Shown here piece by piece: positions 1-13,773 of a stretch of DNA of 64,000 nt. Each line of letters opens with the position of its first letter. The first letter of the stretch is position 1. Source of the stretch: Ampelocalamus luodianensis (lineage: Eukaryota; Streptophyta; Magnoliopsida; Poales; Poaceae); assembly GCA_036346255.1 (NCBI GenBank), contig CM070639.1:3048001-3112000 (forward strand), written 5' to 3'. Under the pieces are notes generated by a model. It saw only the letters and a list, made by a program, of their open reading frames with translations. It made no database searches and was not told where the DNA came from. Position numbers and translations under genes: made by a program.

Positions 1-745
1 ATATCGGACGAACCTATATAATGCTTATGTACCGATCCCTTTGCCTCACAATACCAGATCGAACTCAAGGAGAGAAACGTGCCATCCTTTGCTAGCTCGA
101 TCCTTCACTCGAACCTGTAGTGGATTACTCAGTTGTGATTGACTCCTCAACTATATTCGGCATGGCCATGCACTTCCTTAATCCAACCACATTGAGGGGG
201 CCAGAGATGTATCTCCCATTATATAGGAAGAACAAATTTCATCTTGATCGCTCACATTCCTTCACATGTTTCATAATAAACTCGAAAGCTACCTTTATAA
301 ACACCCAGTTATGGCCCTAAGTAAACTATGACGATCTCAGGTCTAAGGATCCTACATATACTATTCATGAGACCAACTGATGGTACTTAAGAATATAACA
401 ATTGCCGCAGTGTCTCGTGGTAGGTCAATCCAACACCATACTCTCTAATATGTGTTCACATTATTAATTTGATATCCCTATATCCATGATCAGTGGGACA
501 TGATCATCATTCAATGCATGTGTTGATCTATAAATCATAATTGTTCCACATAATGATATAAGATTAGGGATAATTTTAGAATAACATGAAAACATGAATA
601 AAGAATTCTACGAACAAGTCACATACTTATTGATCAATATGAAAGACATTTATTCAAGGGACAAAAATAACATATTATTCAAAAATCATAAACATATAAA
701 TAATACAATAATCTTCATGATTTCCTCTAGGGCATATCACTAACA
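1..745 (-). mobile_element. Copia-type LTR (partial, cut by window edge)
   Basis: Read on the minus strand, the right end begins TGTTAGTGATATGCCCTAGA (745 leftwards). This is the same pattern as LTR starts of the Angela/BARE-type Copia group of grasses (TGTTGGAAATATGCCC...). The rest is AT-rich with no ORF of note, as expected of an LTR. The left edge is missing, so it is unclear whether this is a 5' LTR, a 3' LTR or a solo LTR, and no internal coding region is visible. The family assignment comes from remembered consensus. Confidence 0.6.
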
Positions 746-1497
746 TTGAACGCATCTTGTTCCACATCGATCTGTTTTACCACTGTGCTATTGTTTGTAT
801 CTCCCTACTATATACATAGCACACACTACTAGGGAGCTTGACACATCTGAAGATAGATAGATACCAGCAGATGTTAGATCGGACTCTGGCCGCATGCCCA
901 GGTCCAACCTTTTTCGTAACGGCTAGTTCAGGGAATTAAATGCTACTGTTATGACCGTTGATCATGAAGAGAGGTAGCTACTAGATTTGTTCGGCGGTAC
1001 TACCTGAAATGCTGATCTTTTTAGGAAGTTAGTTCAAACAACTAGTTTTGTGGTTAGGGGCTATAAATACCCCCCACCTGCACAAAGCTCAGAACATTTG
1101 GCTATATTGAATACTCTTGAGGCTTTGGTACTCTCTCTTCTACTCACTTGCATTCAATTCATATTTTAAGGTAGTTAAGAGTATTCAAGTGCATTGCATC
1201 ATTAGTTGATCATTTTGGCACTTGATTATCTTCAAGCAAGCGCTGCGATTTATTACTCTTGATGTTTGCCGGTACCTAGACGGTTTGGAGAAGTTTGCGC
1301 GGTAATCACTTCAAAGAAGCTTGTGAAGTGACCCAATAAGAAATTGTGAAGTGATTGCGTGCTCACCATCTCCGGAGAGGAGGAAGAACAATGATAGTGA
1401 TCGAGGGAAGTGCTCGTGTGGAGCCGACTTGATTCATTCAAGTTTCCTTAACGTAGACTAGTAAAGACCAGCAAATCTTCGATATCACGGGAAAAAC
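746..1497. other. Non-coding repeat-like stretch split by the LTR block
   Basis: No gene is seen. A TATA-like CTATAAATA lies near 1062-1070, followed by CT-rich sequence. The stretch probably continues at 13525 beyond the inserted LTR block, where a CCTATTCCCCCTCT motif (13749-13762) resembles degenerate LTR ends of rice Gypsy elements. It is therefore likely an older retroelement remnant interrupted by the 1498-13524 insertion. This is inference from layout only. Confidence 0.35.
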
Positions 1498-2210
1498 TGT
1501 AACATCCCAATTTTCTGAGCTTAAAAATCATTTAAATAGTTAGTAGGGAAAAATTCACCATTTGAATTTATTTGAATTTTAAATTCAAAAGCTTAATATT
1601 GAACTTTACAAACAAAATCTTTAATGTGAATAATCCCAACATGAACAATAGTCAAAACTATTTTATTTTGGTTCTATGTGCTCAGATATATTTTCTAGAT
1701 TTTTCTAGAATTTTTCTGAGTTCATTTGCTATTTGCTATTGCTTATTTGATTTTCTGGTATTTTCTAAAATAGAAAAGCTATTTAAAATCTCGGAAAATC
1801 CTCTCGGGCCGAATTCCTTTCCTCCGGCCCATCTCTTATTGTTCCGCCCATTTCAGGCCACACCACCTCGCCATGTGACGTCGTCGCCGCACTGACACGA
1901 CACGCGGCCCGCTCTCCTTGCCTCACCGACGTGTGGGTTGTTTCCTCTTCCTCGATGGTGGGCCCGCCGAGGTCGTTGTCTTCGCCTCGCTTTCTCTCAC
2001 AAGACGAGTCGGCCGGCCGCCATTGAAGCCCCCTGGACCTCCGTCCGACAACGCGTTTTTGTTGGAAGCCCTTCTAGAAATCGTGCCAAACTCTATCTCC
2101 TATCTTCCGCATCCAAATCCCAAAGAATTAGAACCGTATCCTATCCAATTTCGAATTTCGTTCGTGCAAACGAACTCAATTTGGGGATTTCCTATCCCGC
2201 ACCCCACTTC

Positions 2211-2217
2211 TATAAAT
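2211..2217 (+). promoter_or_regulatory. Probable LTR TATA box
   Basis: TATAAAT lies about 715 bp inside the LTR start at 1498 and is followed by a CT-rich, GC-richer stretch, which fits a U3/R promoter of a retrotransposon. Activity is inferred. Confidence 0.4.
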
Positions 2218-2608
2218 AGCACCCAAGGATCGTCCGATCCTCCGCAACTCGTAACCCCAATCCTCTCCACCTCTAAAGCTTGCGCGCCACAATTGGGAGT
2301 TTAGGTTTTCACCGCTGTCTGTTCTCACCGTAACATCCCAATCTTGGGCTTGTGTTTCAAATGTAAGAAAATCAGAGAAATTAAAACTTTTCCTTACATC
2401 ATGTATTTCTGTTTGCCAAACTTCTTGTACGAAATACATTGTCACAAGTCTTGTTGATCCGAATCTTGACATTGCAAAAACAATCTTGTCAAATCTTATG
2501 ATCATCCCTGGAAATATTTTTCCTAAGTCTCTGTGATGGTATGTGACCCTCTGAAAAATTTCACAATTTTTAGAAATTGTTTGAATATTTTTAGAGGTGA
2601 ATAAACCT

Positions 2609-5600
2609 GTTTGACTCTCAGTCAAACATTAAAACAGAGCCTTGCAGAATTTTGGAGATTTATTCATAGTATAAAACCTCTGAAAATTTTACACAAGGTT
2701 AATATCTGAGTTAGCAAGCTCCTGTAAAATTTCATAATTTTTGGAGTTAATTTGCTACCTCAAATAAATCATTCAAAGTCTATGTTCTTATTTCAAAGTC
2801 AAACTTGGTTTTTCATTACTCGGGTTCGAGTCGGACTGCTCGAGCCAATTGATTCGGTCCATCAACTAGCTGCACCGAGCCACCCTTGAAAACGCGTTGG
2901 ATCTCCACCGTTGGATCTAAATCGCAGCGATACCGCGCGTGTAACCCTTCGGACCTTCCGGTTGCAAGTTTGAATGTCAACCGTTAGATCTCCATCCAAC
3001 CGCTGAGATTCTCCGAAATCTTCGGACCTCGGTTGCATTCTCGAATCGGCGCCGTTGGATTAAGATCCAACGCCGCGTAGGCGTGGCACTATCTCGCCGT
3101 CAGTGTCTCATCCAACTACCGAGAATCACCGAGCCTTTTTTGGTCGTCTTCAACCTTGAGCCGCATGCAGTACGGAGGGGTTATGGCAGTGTCATCTCAT
3201 GCTTCCTACGGCCGCCTAGTCAACAAAGTGAGGGTCGTGGGAGACACTTTCGGCCATGCCATGCCCTTGTGCACCAGCTTTTATCTTTTCCTTGTCGGCC
3301 GCGCATTGTGTTCTGTGTTTTGCCGCCCGAGAGAGGAGTGGTGCAAACCCTAATACTTTCATGGCTTTTTAAGCACTCTCAATGCCTCCTGGTATTTCTT
3401 TAGACCACCACCAAGCTTCATTCACCGTATTGGAGCTTAACACCTCAAAAATGGCAAACCGCCATTGTTGACCCGTGGAGCTCCTTGGGTGTTCTTGGTG
3501 TTCCAGTGGTCCTCCTTCACGTTTCTTTGCCCTAACCTTATCTCTTTATCATCTTGAGCATTTCCCCTCACTTAATTTTGGATTTGATTCTCAGGAATTG
3601 TCCAATTTGGGGTTTGTTCAAATTCTACTAAATTGGTCATCTTCTTCCTCATTTCGGTGAGTGCTCCATTTTCCAATTGCTTGCTCATGTAGCTTCCGTG
3701 AATCATTATGAAGCTATATTGATGCTTTGGTATCACTCATTTGGCTCAGGGTGTCGTCTTCAACCTTTCTTCTTCGTGTCCGGCGAGCTTTCACCGTGAT
3801 CAAGCATCTCCGACCATCTTTGAAGCTTCTTGTCACTAAGGTAGCTTCTTGTTAGTCCTTAGAAGCTTTGGCACCCGCATCCTAGGCTTGCAGTGGAGCT
3901 CATCGCGATTTTCGTGTTTAGCAGTAAGCTCCCATTTTCGTTTTTCCGGCTAGCCGACGTTCTAGTCCTTCGCCGCCGGCGAGAATGCTACCATTAGATT
4001 CGTAGCGCTATTGCGAATCCACTTTGGCTCTTGTTCGGCGCCGCGCCAAAGGTCGCGGCGATTCGCGTGAAATCACTCGGGTTTCTGACACGAGCTCCGT
4101 TTCGTCATTTGATTAGGACACATTAATTGCTAATCATTAGTTATTAATTATGTCTTAATCATTGTCGTCGAGCCACTGACCAGTGGGCCCAATATCCTTA
4201 AATCGCTCTCTGGTGCAACTCCGCACTGTTCCGACATCATTAATGCTTAATCATCGATTAATTAATATGTCGGCATTTAATCGCTGTCGGAATTTACCTC
4301 TGGGTCGCTGACTTGTGGGCCCGAGGGGTTAAAATCAAATCTCAGGAGTCATTAGTGCCTAGTTAATGGTAATCATTAGAAGCATTAATCTCGCCCTAAC
4401 CGCCACTCTCGATCGACAAGTGGGCTCGGTGCTGCATCGCGCGTGGGTTAAAACGTTGCGTCGTGACTCCAGGTCAGCGACATGCGGTCCCACGTGTCAA
4501 CATCTTCTTTTGAACTGCGTTCAATATCTACCGCTCATTTTTAGATGCGGCCTTGATCGTGAGTGCATTCGGACCTCCGGATGCCTTGATCATTCTCGAC
4601 CGTCGATCTTGCGATCAACCCGAGATCGTGTGTGCAATCGGACCTTCCGACCGTTGGTGCCTCTGGACCGTCCATCCGCAGATCTGCGGTGGGATTGGCC
4701 CAAGCAACCGCATCGTCCGGCTGCATACACCTTCGCGCGCGTTGGATCTTGATCCAACGGTGGCTCCGACAGGTATCGCGCGGCGCTGTTTTCTTTCGCG
4801 CGTGAGCCGAGGATTTTAGATCAAGGGTTGTCGGCGCCCACGTCGTTTTCTTTTAATTGGGTTGTTCGTATTTGGTAAGTAGTTATTTAACAATCGAAAA
4901 TGATATAAAACTTTAGAAACTCATAACTAATTCATTTTAATCGCTTTTAGATAATTCCAATGGTAATAAATTATGTTGTCACTTTAGTTTATTATAAAAA
5001 TGGAATTAAGCATGTTGCATGATAGTAGAAAATTGTGTAACTAGGAATAACTTGATTTCCGTCATTTTGAATATTCAAATAGTTTTAACCTTGAGAAATG
5101 CATATCTTTTCTGTATAAATCCAAATTGTGCAAAACCAATTTTGTTAAATTAAATCATTAGTATGCTTTCATATAAAATAGGATTTGAGCATTTTCACAA
5201 TTCTGTAGAATGATCTGCATTAGATTTACAACTTAGAAAAATCATAAGTAAATGTGTATAACTCCAAATTTAGTAAATCCAACTTTATTATTAGGATGTC
5301 ATAATCTACCTACTATAAAAATTTCAGACCCTAGGTCATTCTAGAAAATTTCGCCATGAACAGTGTTAATTATTAATTAGGTTGTTATAGGTGAGAAGGA
5401 GCATTTTGCTCATATCTTTGCATGTTAAGTCTAAATTGTGTAATTCTTGTTCCTATCATTGTCTTAGATCTTTCCTAGGCGTAGTGTAAATTTTATTAGG
5501 TTTGGATGTGTTTCTTTGTTGGAGTTTAGTTTGGTGTTCTTCGTTCTTATTTGCTTATCGCCTTTTAGCGTTAGGTTAGAAGATAATATTATTAATCTTG

Positions 5601-6500
5601 ATATTGAGCCACAATGAGCCCATCGACTCTGCACTTGACCAGCAAGTAGATGTAGCATTCATTTGATCATATTGTTCCTACTACTTTCAAATTCTAATAT
5701 ATTGTTTGTAAATTCTATGTATGCATTGCTATGTTGTTTTAAACTATTGTCGATAGTTGGCCTACTAGATGCATTATCGAGGAAATGTTTATTCCTCTAC
5801 CATCGAAGCCTAGGTTACTTGGTGTGATTTTGGGTTCATTGGATGGATCCTTGTCACTTAGTAGTTTACGTGTTATTATGCTTAGCCATGCTTAGCTATC
5901 GGTAGAAATAGCGGTTATCGACTTGTCGATAACCTTGATCACACAAATTGTTATAATCAGATATTTCACCTTGTGCTATGTCTAAATTGCAAAACTAAAG
6001 CTGAAAATGAAAACAATTTAGACTTGGGCACAATGGTAAGGTGGTGTGATCTTTTGGGTGTGATTGGAATGGTGCCCGGTCAATTAAGGACCGAACTACT
6101 TGTGAGTATCTCATATCCGAGCATTCGTGCGTGCTAACCACACTAGAGGGATATGAGACTCTCTTAGCCGAGTACTTTGGGTGTGTTAATTAATGAGTCG
6201 TGGTGGGTTGCATATTTGATTATATGCAACATGGACACGCTTGTAGGAGAAGAACACCACGAGGCGGTGTATCTTGCTCCACGTATGGGTCCTTGTGATC
6301 CATATTTCGTACAGATCACTAAGGATTAACCCCATACGTGCGTCTCTTGATTAGCATATTCCATTGGAAAGGGTTCAGTAGGACTTAGCCGTGCTGCATA
6401 CCAAAGGAAGTGTGCTTAATAGCTTGGCAAAAAGGCGGTCAAGTGTGGGTACATTGGTACACCCTGCAGGATTAAAACTATTCGAATAACCTCGCCCTAG
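2609..6500 (+). repeat. Tandem duplication, unit A (3892 bp)
   Basis: The unit begins GTTTGACTCTCAGTCAAAC and ends CTCGCCCTAG. The whole stretch recurs directly downstream in the same order. Unit A lacks about 106 bp that unit B has between the GATCCAACG and TAGGCGTGG motifs (near 3075 in A, 6974-7079 in B). It has no coding capacity. Most other differences between the copies are small insertions or deletions. Confidence 0.9.
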
Positions 6501-9500
6501 GTTTGACTCTCAGTCAAACATTAAAACAGAGCCTTGCAGAATTTTGGAGATTTATTCATAGTATAAAAACCTCTGAAAATTTTACACAAGGTTAATATCT
6601 GAGTTAGCAAGCTCCTGTAAAAATTTCATAATTTTTGGAGTTAATTTGCTACCTCAAATAAATCATTCAAAGTCTATGTTCTTATTTCAAAGTCAAACTT
6701 GGTTTTACTGTTACTCGGGTTCGAGTCAGACTCGGGCTCGAGCCAATTGATTCGGTCCAGTCAACTAGCTGCACCGAGCCACCCTTGAAAACGCGCGTTG
6801 GATCTCCACCGTTGGATCTAAATCGCACAGTCCGCGCGCGTGTAACCCTTCGGACCTTCCGGTTGCAAGTTTGAATGTCAACCGTTAGATCTCCATCCAA
6901 CCGTTGAGATTCTCCGAAATCTTCGGACCCTCCGGTTGCATTCTCGAATCAGCGCCGTTGGATTAAGATCCAACGCTCGCGTGTCCCTTCGTTGTAAATT
7001 GAGTTTGCAACGTGGAGCAATCTGAGCCGTTCGTTTCTAATCGTAGGGCTCGCAACCTCTCCGTTGTGTTTTAAAGACCGTAGGCGTGGCACTATCTCGC
7101 CGTCAGTGTCTCATCCAGCTAGTGAGAATCACCGAGCCTTTTCGCCGGTCGCCTTCAACCTTGAGCGTCGTGCGAGTACAGAGGGGTTATGGCGGTGTCA
7201 TCTCATGCTTCCACTCACGCCTCTAGTCAACAAGTGAGGGTCGTGGGAGACACTTTCGCCATGCCATGCCCTTGTGCACCGCTTTTATCTTTTCCTTGTG
7301 GTAGCGCATTGTGTTCTGTGGTTTTTGCCGAGAGAGGAGTGGTGCAAACCCTAATACTTTCATGGCTTTTAAGCACTCTCAATGCCTCTGGTATTTCTTT
7401 AGACCACCACCAAGCTTCATTCAAGTATTGGAGCTTAACACCTCAAAAATGGCAAACCGCCATTGTTGACCCGTGGAGCTCCTTGGGTGTTCTTGGTGTT
7501 CCAGTGGTCCTCCTTCACGCTTTCTTTGCCCTAACCTTATCTCTTTATCATCTTGAGCATTTCCCCTCACTTAATTTTGGATTTGATTCTCGTGAATTGT
7601 CCAATTTGGGGTTTGTTCAAATTCTACTAAATTGGTCATCTTCTTCTCAATCAGTGAGTGCTCCATTTTCCAATTGCTTGCTCATGTAGCTTCTATGAAT
7701 CATTATGAAGCTATATTGATGCTTTGGTATCACTCATTTGGCTCAGGGTGTCGTCTTCAACCTTTCTTCTTCGTGTCCGGCGAGCTTTCACCGTGATCAA
7801 GCATCTCCGACCATCTTTGAAGCTTCTTGTCACTAAGGTAGCTTCTTGTTAGTCCTTAGAAGCTTTGGCACCCGCATCCTAGGCTTGCAGTGGAGCTCAT
7901 CGCGATTTTCGTGTTTAGCAAGTAAGCTCCCATTTTCGTTTTCCGGCTAGCCGACGTTCTAGTCCTTCGCCGACGGCGAGAATGCTACCATTAGATTCGT
8001 GAGCGCTATTGCGAATCCACTTTGGCTCTTGTTCGGGCCACGCTGCCAAAGGTCGCGGCGATTCGTGAAATCACTCGGGTTTTGCCTACGAGCTCCGTTT
8101 GCGTCATTTGATTAGACACATTAATTGCTAATCATTAGTTATTAATTATGTCTTAATCATTGTCGCGAGCCAACGACCGATGGGCCCAATATCCTTAAAT
8201 CGCTCTCGTGCAACTCCGCATCGCTTCGACATCATTAATGCTTAATCATCGATTAATTAATATGTCGCATTTAATCGTCGAATTTACCTGCGGTCGTTGA
8301 CTTGTGGGCCCGGGGTTAAAATCAAATCTCGTGGAGTCATTAGTGCCTAGTTAATGGTAATCATTAGAAGCATTAATCTGCCCTAACCGCCACGATCGGC
8401 GACAAGTGGGCTCGGTGCACCGCTGTGCGACGTGGGTTAAACGTTGCGTCGTGACTTCAGGTCACCGACATGCGGTCCCCGCGTGTCAACATCTTCTTTT
8501 GAACTCGCGTTCAATATCTACCGCTCATTTTTAGATCTGCGCGCCTTGATCGTGAGTGCATTCGACCCTCCGGATGCCTTGATCATTCTCGGCCGTCGAT
8601 CTTGCGATCAACGGCCGAGATCGTGTGTGCACCGGACCTTCCGACCGCTGGTGCCCTCCGACCGCCCATCTGCAGATCTGCGGTGCGGATTAGCCCAAGC
8701 AACCGCATCGTCCGGTTGCATACACCTTCGCGGCGCCGGTGGATCTTGATCCAACGGTGGCTCCGACAGGTATCGCGCGCGTGCGCTGTTTCCGCGTAGC
8801 GTGAGCCGTAGGATTTTAGATCAAGGGTTGTCGGCGCCCACGCTGTTTTCTTTTAATTGGGTTGTTCTGTATTTCGGTAAGTAGTTATTTAACAACTGAA
8901 AATGATATAAAAACTTTAGAAACTCATAACTAATTCATTTTAACTGCTTTTTAGATAATTCCAATGGTAATAAATTATGTTGTCACTTTAGTTTATTATA
9001 AAAATGGAATTAAGCATGTTGCAGTAGTAGAAAATTGTGTAACTAGGAATAACTTGATTTCCGTCATTTTGAATATTCCAGAAATAGTTTTAACCTTGAG
9101 AAATGCATATCTTTTTCTGTATAAATCCAAATTGTGCAAAACCAATTTTGTTAAATTCGTCTGTTAGTATGCTTTCATATAAAATAGGATTTGAGCATTT
9201 TCACAATTCTGTAGAATGATCTGCATTAGATTTACAACTTAGAAAAATCATAAGTAAATGTGTATAACTCCAAATTTAGTAAATCCAACTTTGCTGTTAT
9301 TAGGATGTCATAATCTACCTACTATAAAAATTTCAGACCCTAGGTCATTCTAGAAAATTTCGCCATGAACAGTGTTAATTATTAATTAGGTTGTTATAGG
9401 CTGAGAAGGAGCATTTTGCTCATATCTTTTGCATGTTAAGTCTAAATTGTGTAATTCTTGTTCCTATCATTGTCTTAGATCTTTCCCTAGCTGTAGTGTA

Positions 9501-10521
9501 AATTTTATTAGGTTTGGATGTGTTTTGCTGTTGGAGTTTCGTTTGGTGTTCTTCGTTCTTATTTGCTTATCGCCTTTTCGCGTTAGGTTCCGAAGATAAT
9601 ATTATTAATCTTGATATTGAGCCACAGCAGCCATCAGACTCTGCACTTCAGCCAGGCAAGTAGATGTAGCATTCATTTGATCATATTGTTCCTACTACTT
9701 TCAAATTCTAATATATTGTTTGCAAATTCTATGTATGCATTGCTATGTTGTTTTAAACTATTGTCGATAGTTGGCCTACTAGATGCATTATCGGAGGAAA
9801 TGTTTATTCCTCTACCTCTGAAGCCTAGGTTACTTGGTCGTGATTTTGGGTTATTGGATGGATCCTTGTCACTTAGTAGTTTACGTGTTATTATGCTTAG
9901 CCATGCTTAGCTATCGGTAGAAATAGGCGGTTATCGACTTGTCGATAACCTTGATCACACAAATTGTTATAATCAGATATTTCACCTTGTGCTATGTCTA
10001 AATTGCAAAACTAAAGCGAAAATGAAAACAATTTAGACTTGGGCACAATGGTAAGGTGGTGTGATCTTTTGGGTGTGATTGGAATGGTGCGGGTCAATTA
10101 AGGACCGAACTACTTGTGAGTATCGTTATCCGAGCATTCGTGCGTGCTAACCACACTAGAGGGATATGAGACCTCTCTTAGCCGAGTACTTTGGGTGTGT
10201 TAATTAATGAGTCGCGTGGTGGGTTGCATATTTGATTATATGCAACATGGACACGCTTGTAGGAGAAGAACACCCGCCGAGGCGGTGTATCTTGCTCCAC
10301 GTATGGGTCCTTGTGATCCATATTTCGTCAACAGATCACTAAGGATTAACCCCATACGTGCGTCTCTTGATTAGCATATTCCATTGGAAAGGGTTCAGTA
10401 GGACTTAGCCGTGCTGCATACCAAAGGAAGTGTGCTTAATAGCTTGGCAAAAGGCGGTCCAAGTGTGGGTACATTGGTACACCCTGCGAGGATTAAAACT
10501 ATTCGAATAACCTCGCCCTAG
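6501..10521 (+). repeat. Tandem duplication, unit B (4021 bp)
   Basis: Direct tandem copy of unit A, with the same start GTTTGACTC and the same end CTCGCCCTAG. It keeps the 106-bp segment missing in A. After 10521 the sequence runs on as GTTATGGAC, so GTT is shared by the left edge, the A/B junction and the right edge. Confidence 0.9.
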
Positions 10522-13500
10522 GTTATGGACACGCTTGGATAAGCTTTTCAAGAGTTAGACTACAACATTTTAAAATTAAAACTTGATGGGTGGTATGAAT
10601 CGTGATTCATGCTATGATGTGGTGGCTTTGGGAAAGTCACTTCTAGGTGGATACTTGTTACTTATGCTTACTCATTGTTATTTAAATGCTTAAAAGCAGA
10701 TTTTACAAACTCTTGTTCAATCTATTACAATATTGCAAATGAAACTTGCTTTATGCGTCCAAAAACCATAAAACCACATTCCTTTGAATACAGCTTTCAT
10801 GTAGCTATGTATAGGCTTGCTACTCGTAAGTCTTGCGAGTACATTTTTGTACTCACCTGCATTGCTTGTGTTGTGCAGAGGATGATAGTGAGTCCGATGG
10901 ACCTCACTTTTGTGAGTTGTGCTGTGGCAGTTTAGGGGCGATTAGCTTGGCGGCCCGGTCGGTTGCCCTGTGGTGTTATGTGGCTAACCGGTCGTCTTTT
11001 GGTTTAAGCCATCTTATGGCAACTTTTGCTTCCGCTGTTACTTATTTGCTACTTATGTCTTTTGGCAGTTACTTTGTGTTGTAATAACTTATATTATGTA
11101 TGTCTTTTAGTAGACTTGTTATGTCCATCGAGACCGTCAACGAACCAGTGGAAGGTTCGTACGCGGGGTCTCGACCCAAATCAACGCTTCGTGTTCTAGC
11201 ATCGCCGCCGCTGGGCTTCACGGTGTGCACCTCCGTTCGCCAACCAACCTCGAACCCGTTGTCGGTTTTGACCGCGCCACTCCGCCGCCAACCTTGAGCG
11301 CCGCCGTAGTTTTGGTCACCGCCGGGAGCATCCAACCGTGTCACCAGGTTCGCGAGGCTGCCAGGAGTCCAGCGCTACTCTCCGTTGTCGCCGCCGTGAC
11401 CGGGATCACCGTTGTCGTATCCCGCCGACAAATCTCGCCGGCAAGCCACCGTGTCCGGTCTAGTCAGCCTCCACGTCACCCTGGTACCGACGTGTCATCC
11501 CAGGTGGCGCAGACGTGGCGTCCACGTTGACGCCCGCGTGGCACACCAGAGCCCAGCTGTTTCAATCTCTCGGGTGGACTTGGTCCACGGTGCACCATCT
11601 CACTGGCATGTGGGTCCCACATGTCAGAGAATTCGTTTATTTATTTTATTTCCGAAACTCCTCGCTGACATCAGCATTGCGCAATAATCCGATTTTTCTT
11701 TAGAGAAATAATTCGGAAAATCCAGAAAATCCAAATTAGGGTTTTTTTTAGATTTAAAACTTCCAGAGGCTATAACTTTTGCATCCTAACTCCGATTGAG
11801 CCCATTAAAATTTCTAAATTTATCTAAATTCGAACTCTATTTATCTGAGATTTTTATTTAATTTTTGGAGCTTGTTTTGCCTCTGTTATTTATTTGTTTT
11901 GTTTATTTGTTTCGTTTGCGAGTAGACGTCGATTCGTCGGGGAATTTCGTTGAAGAAGGAGCACCCCAAGGTCAAGATCAGTACATAGACCTTTTCCAAG
12001 GCAAGTCATACCTTTGATCATCATGAACCCAGTTTTCCAATTACTTTGTGTTAAAGTATTGCATTTTATGTTAATTATGTATTTAAATGTTTTGGGCATA
12101 GTTATTATCCAATTTGTTATCACCCCTTGGCCTTGTATGTTATAATTCCTTGTCACCCTAGATTGGTTTATTAGTTGGTAATATTATAGCACCAACGTGG
12201 GTTGGTTAGATGCGAGTACAATTGCTTAGTCATGCTACGAGTCTCACATCTCATGTAAGTTGCAATTATTGAATGTGACTAAGTGACTATGGAACTTTGT
12301 GTAAAACTGTGTGCTATGTGTTATTACTTCGTGATGGCATGTGTTGCACTAAAACCAACTGGGTGGTAAAGGATTTAGGCTGAGGCAAGTGGTGGAAGCT
12401 GTGTGATATGGTGGAAGCAGTGTGCTTGGGTTTGATAATCTTTGTGACTTAGTTAGAACATAGAAGTTTTGCCTTTGTCAATTAAGGACTTAACTTTGTG
12501 CGCCATTGAACTGAGCCTTACTGTACGACCACATACCTAGTGTGGGACGGGTCTAACTTAGTAAGTTATGGATTCTACATTGATGTTCGTGGATAGGTTA
12601 GGTGTGTGACAGGTGGAGGTGTGACTACTTGGTGGTTGCATCGCGGACGGTTCGCGCTTCGCCCGTCGGTGTGTGTTATACTAAATCTATGTGAGCTACT
12701 ATAGCGGAAAGCACATCGGGAATGTCAATGTTTGAGATGAAGTTTCCGAACTGTTTTGTTACGATTAGTGCTTGCTACACTAGTTGTATCTTGTGGGTAA
12801 AGTGTACAACCTCTGCAGAGTGTTAAATCAATCTATTCGAATAGTCGCGTCGTGGTCATGGACATGCTCGGGATTTCACATGAGGGTAGTTTTCATAAAA
12901 TATTGGGATGGGAGTGTGTGACCTCAATGATATGACTATGTGAAATAATCATTTAATTGTGTGTCTTTGTGAAAACAATTGTTAAATTAATATTGTCTAT
13001 TTGTTTTGAATTATGCTTTCAATCTATTATTCGTATTCAATTGCAAATGTTGTTTTTATGCAAAAGAACCACAGAAGCTTTTTTCTTTGGAATAAGCCTG
13101 CATCTATAAATTGCATTCTGTGGTATGATTTGCGAGTACGGTTGTGTACTCACGCTTGTTGTAAAACTTGCGCTCAAACCTCTGAAGAGGAGGAGTCACG
13201 CCGCTTTGAGGAGGAGTTCGCCGAAGGTTGTTGATCGTTAAAGTCTGGATCCCAGTCGGTTGCCTGTGGTGAATTGGTGGGATCTACGCTGGAGTTATTT
13301 CCGTTCCGCTGCTGTTTTATTCTCTGTTAGCCCTGCGTGGCTTAATAAGTGTAAACTCGACCATAAGGTCAAAACCCTTATTTGTTATTCAAACTAATTG
13401 TTTACTTTATTTATCGCTTGTGTGGATCGATATTTACCTATGTTGACACTGTGTGCACTAGCGTGATCCTGGACTAGTGCAGTATACACAGAGGGTTTCA

Positions 13501-13524
13501 GAATCGTAATTCTGGGTCCCCACA

Positions 13525-13773
13525 AAAACATCAAGTGTCTACAATGTGATTTTCCTTCTCTTGTATTTACGTTTCCACATTTACAATTCTTGTTATCACT
13601 TGTGTAGAATACTTGCTAGAATTGTTTTAGTATAATCTTATGTTACCTTAGCAAATATTGATCATAGACTTTAAACTTATGCTAGTATCTCTTCATTAAG
13701 AACACATTTGTTAAAATTATTAATTAAGGCATAAGATTTTTTTAACCTCCTATTCCCCCTCTAATTGGTTATT
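13525..13773. other. Continuation of older repeat, right of LTR block
   Basis: AT-rich and without a gene. It begins with the second AAAAC target duplication and runs into the left target duplication of the SINE. Confidence 0.4.

Larger units (their letters stand above)
1498..13524 (+). mobile_element. 12-kb composite LTR-derived block, coding-free
   Basis: The block starts TGTAACATCCCAA and ends GGTCCCCACA, so it has TG...CA ends, and it is flanked by AAAAC on both sides (1493-1497 and 13525-13529), a 5-bp target duplication typical of LTR retrotransposons. No gag, protease, reverse transcriptase or integrase reading frame is visible. Inside are a TATA box (2211-2217), a second GTAACATCCCAA start (2333), a tandem 3.9-4.0 kb duplication, and two related 3' modules that share the motif GCGAGTAC...TGTACTCA (10835-10854 and 13132-13152). 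The simplest reading is a nested or recombined set of long Gypsy-type LTRs with the internal domain lost. The family name is not determined. Confidence 0.65.
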
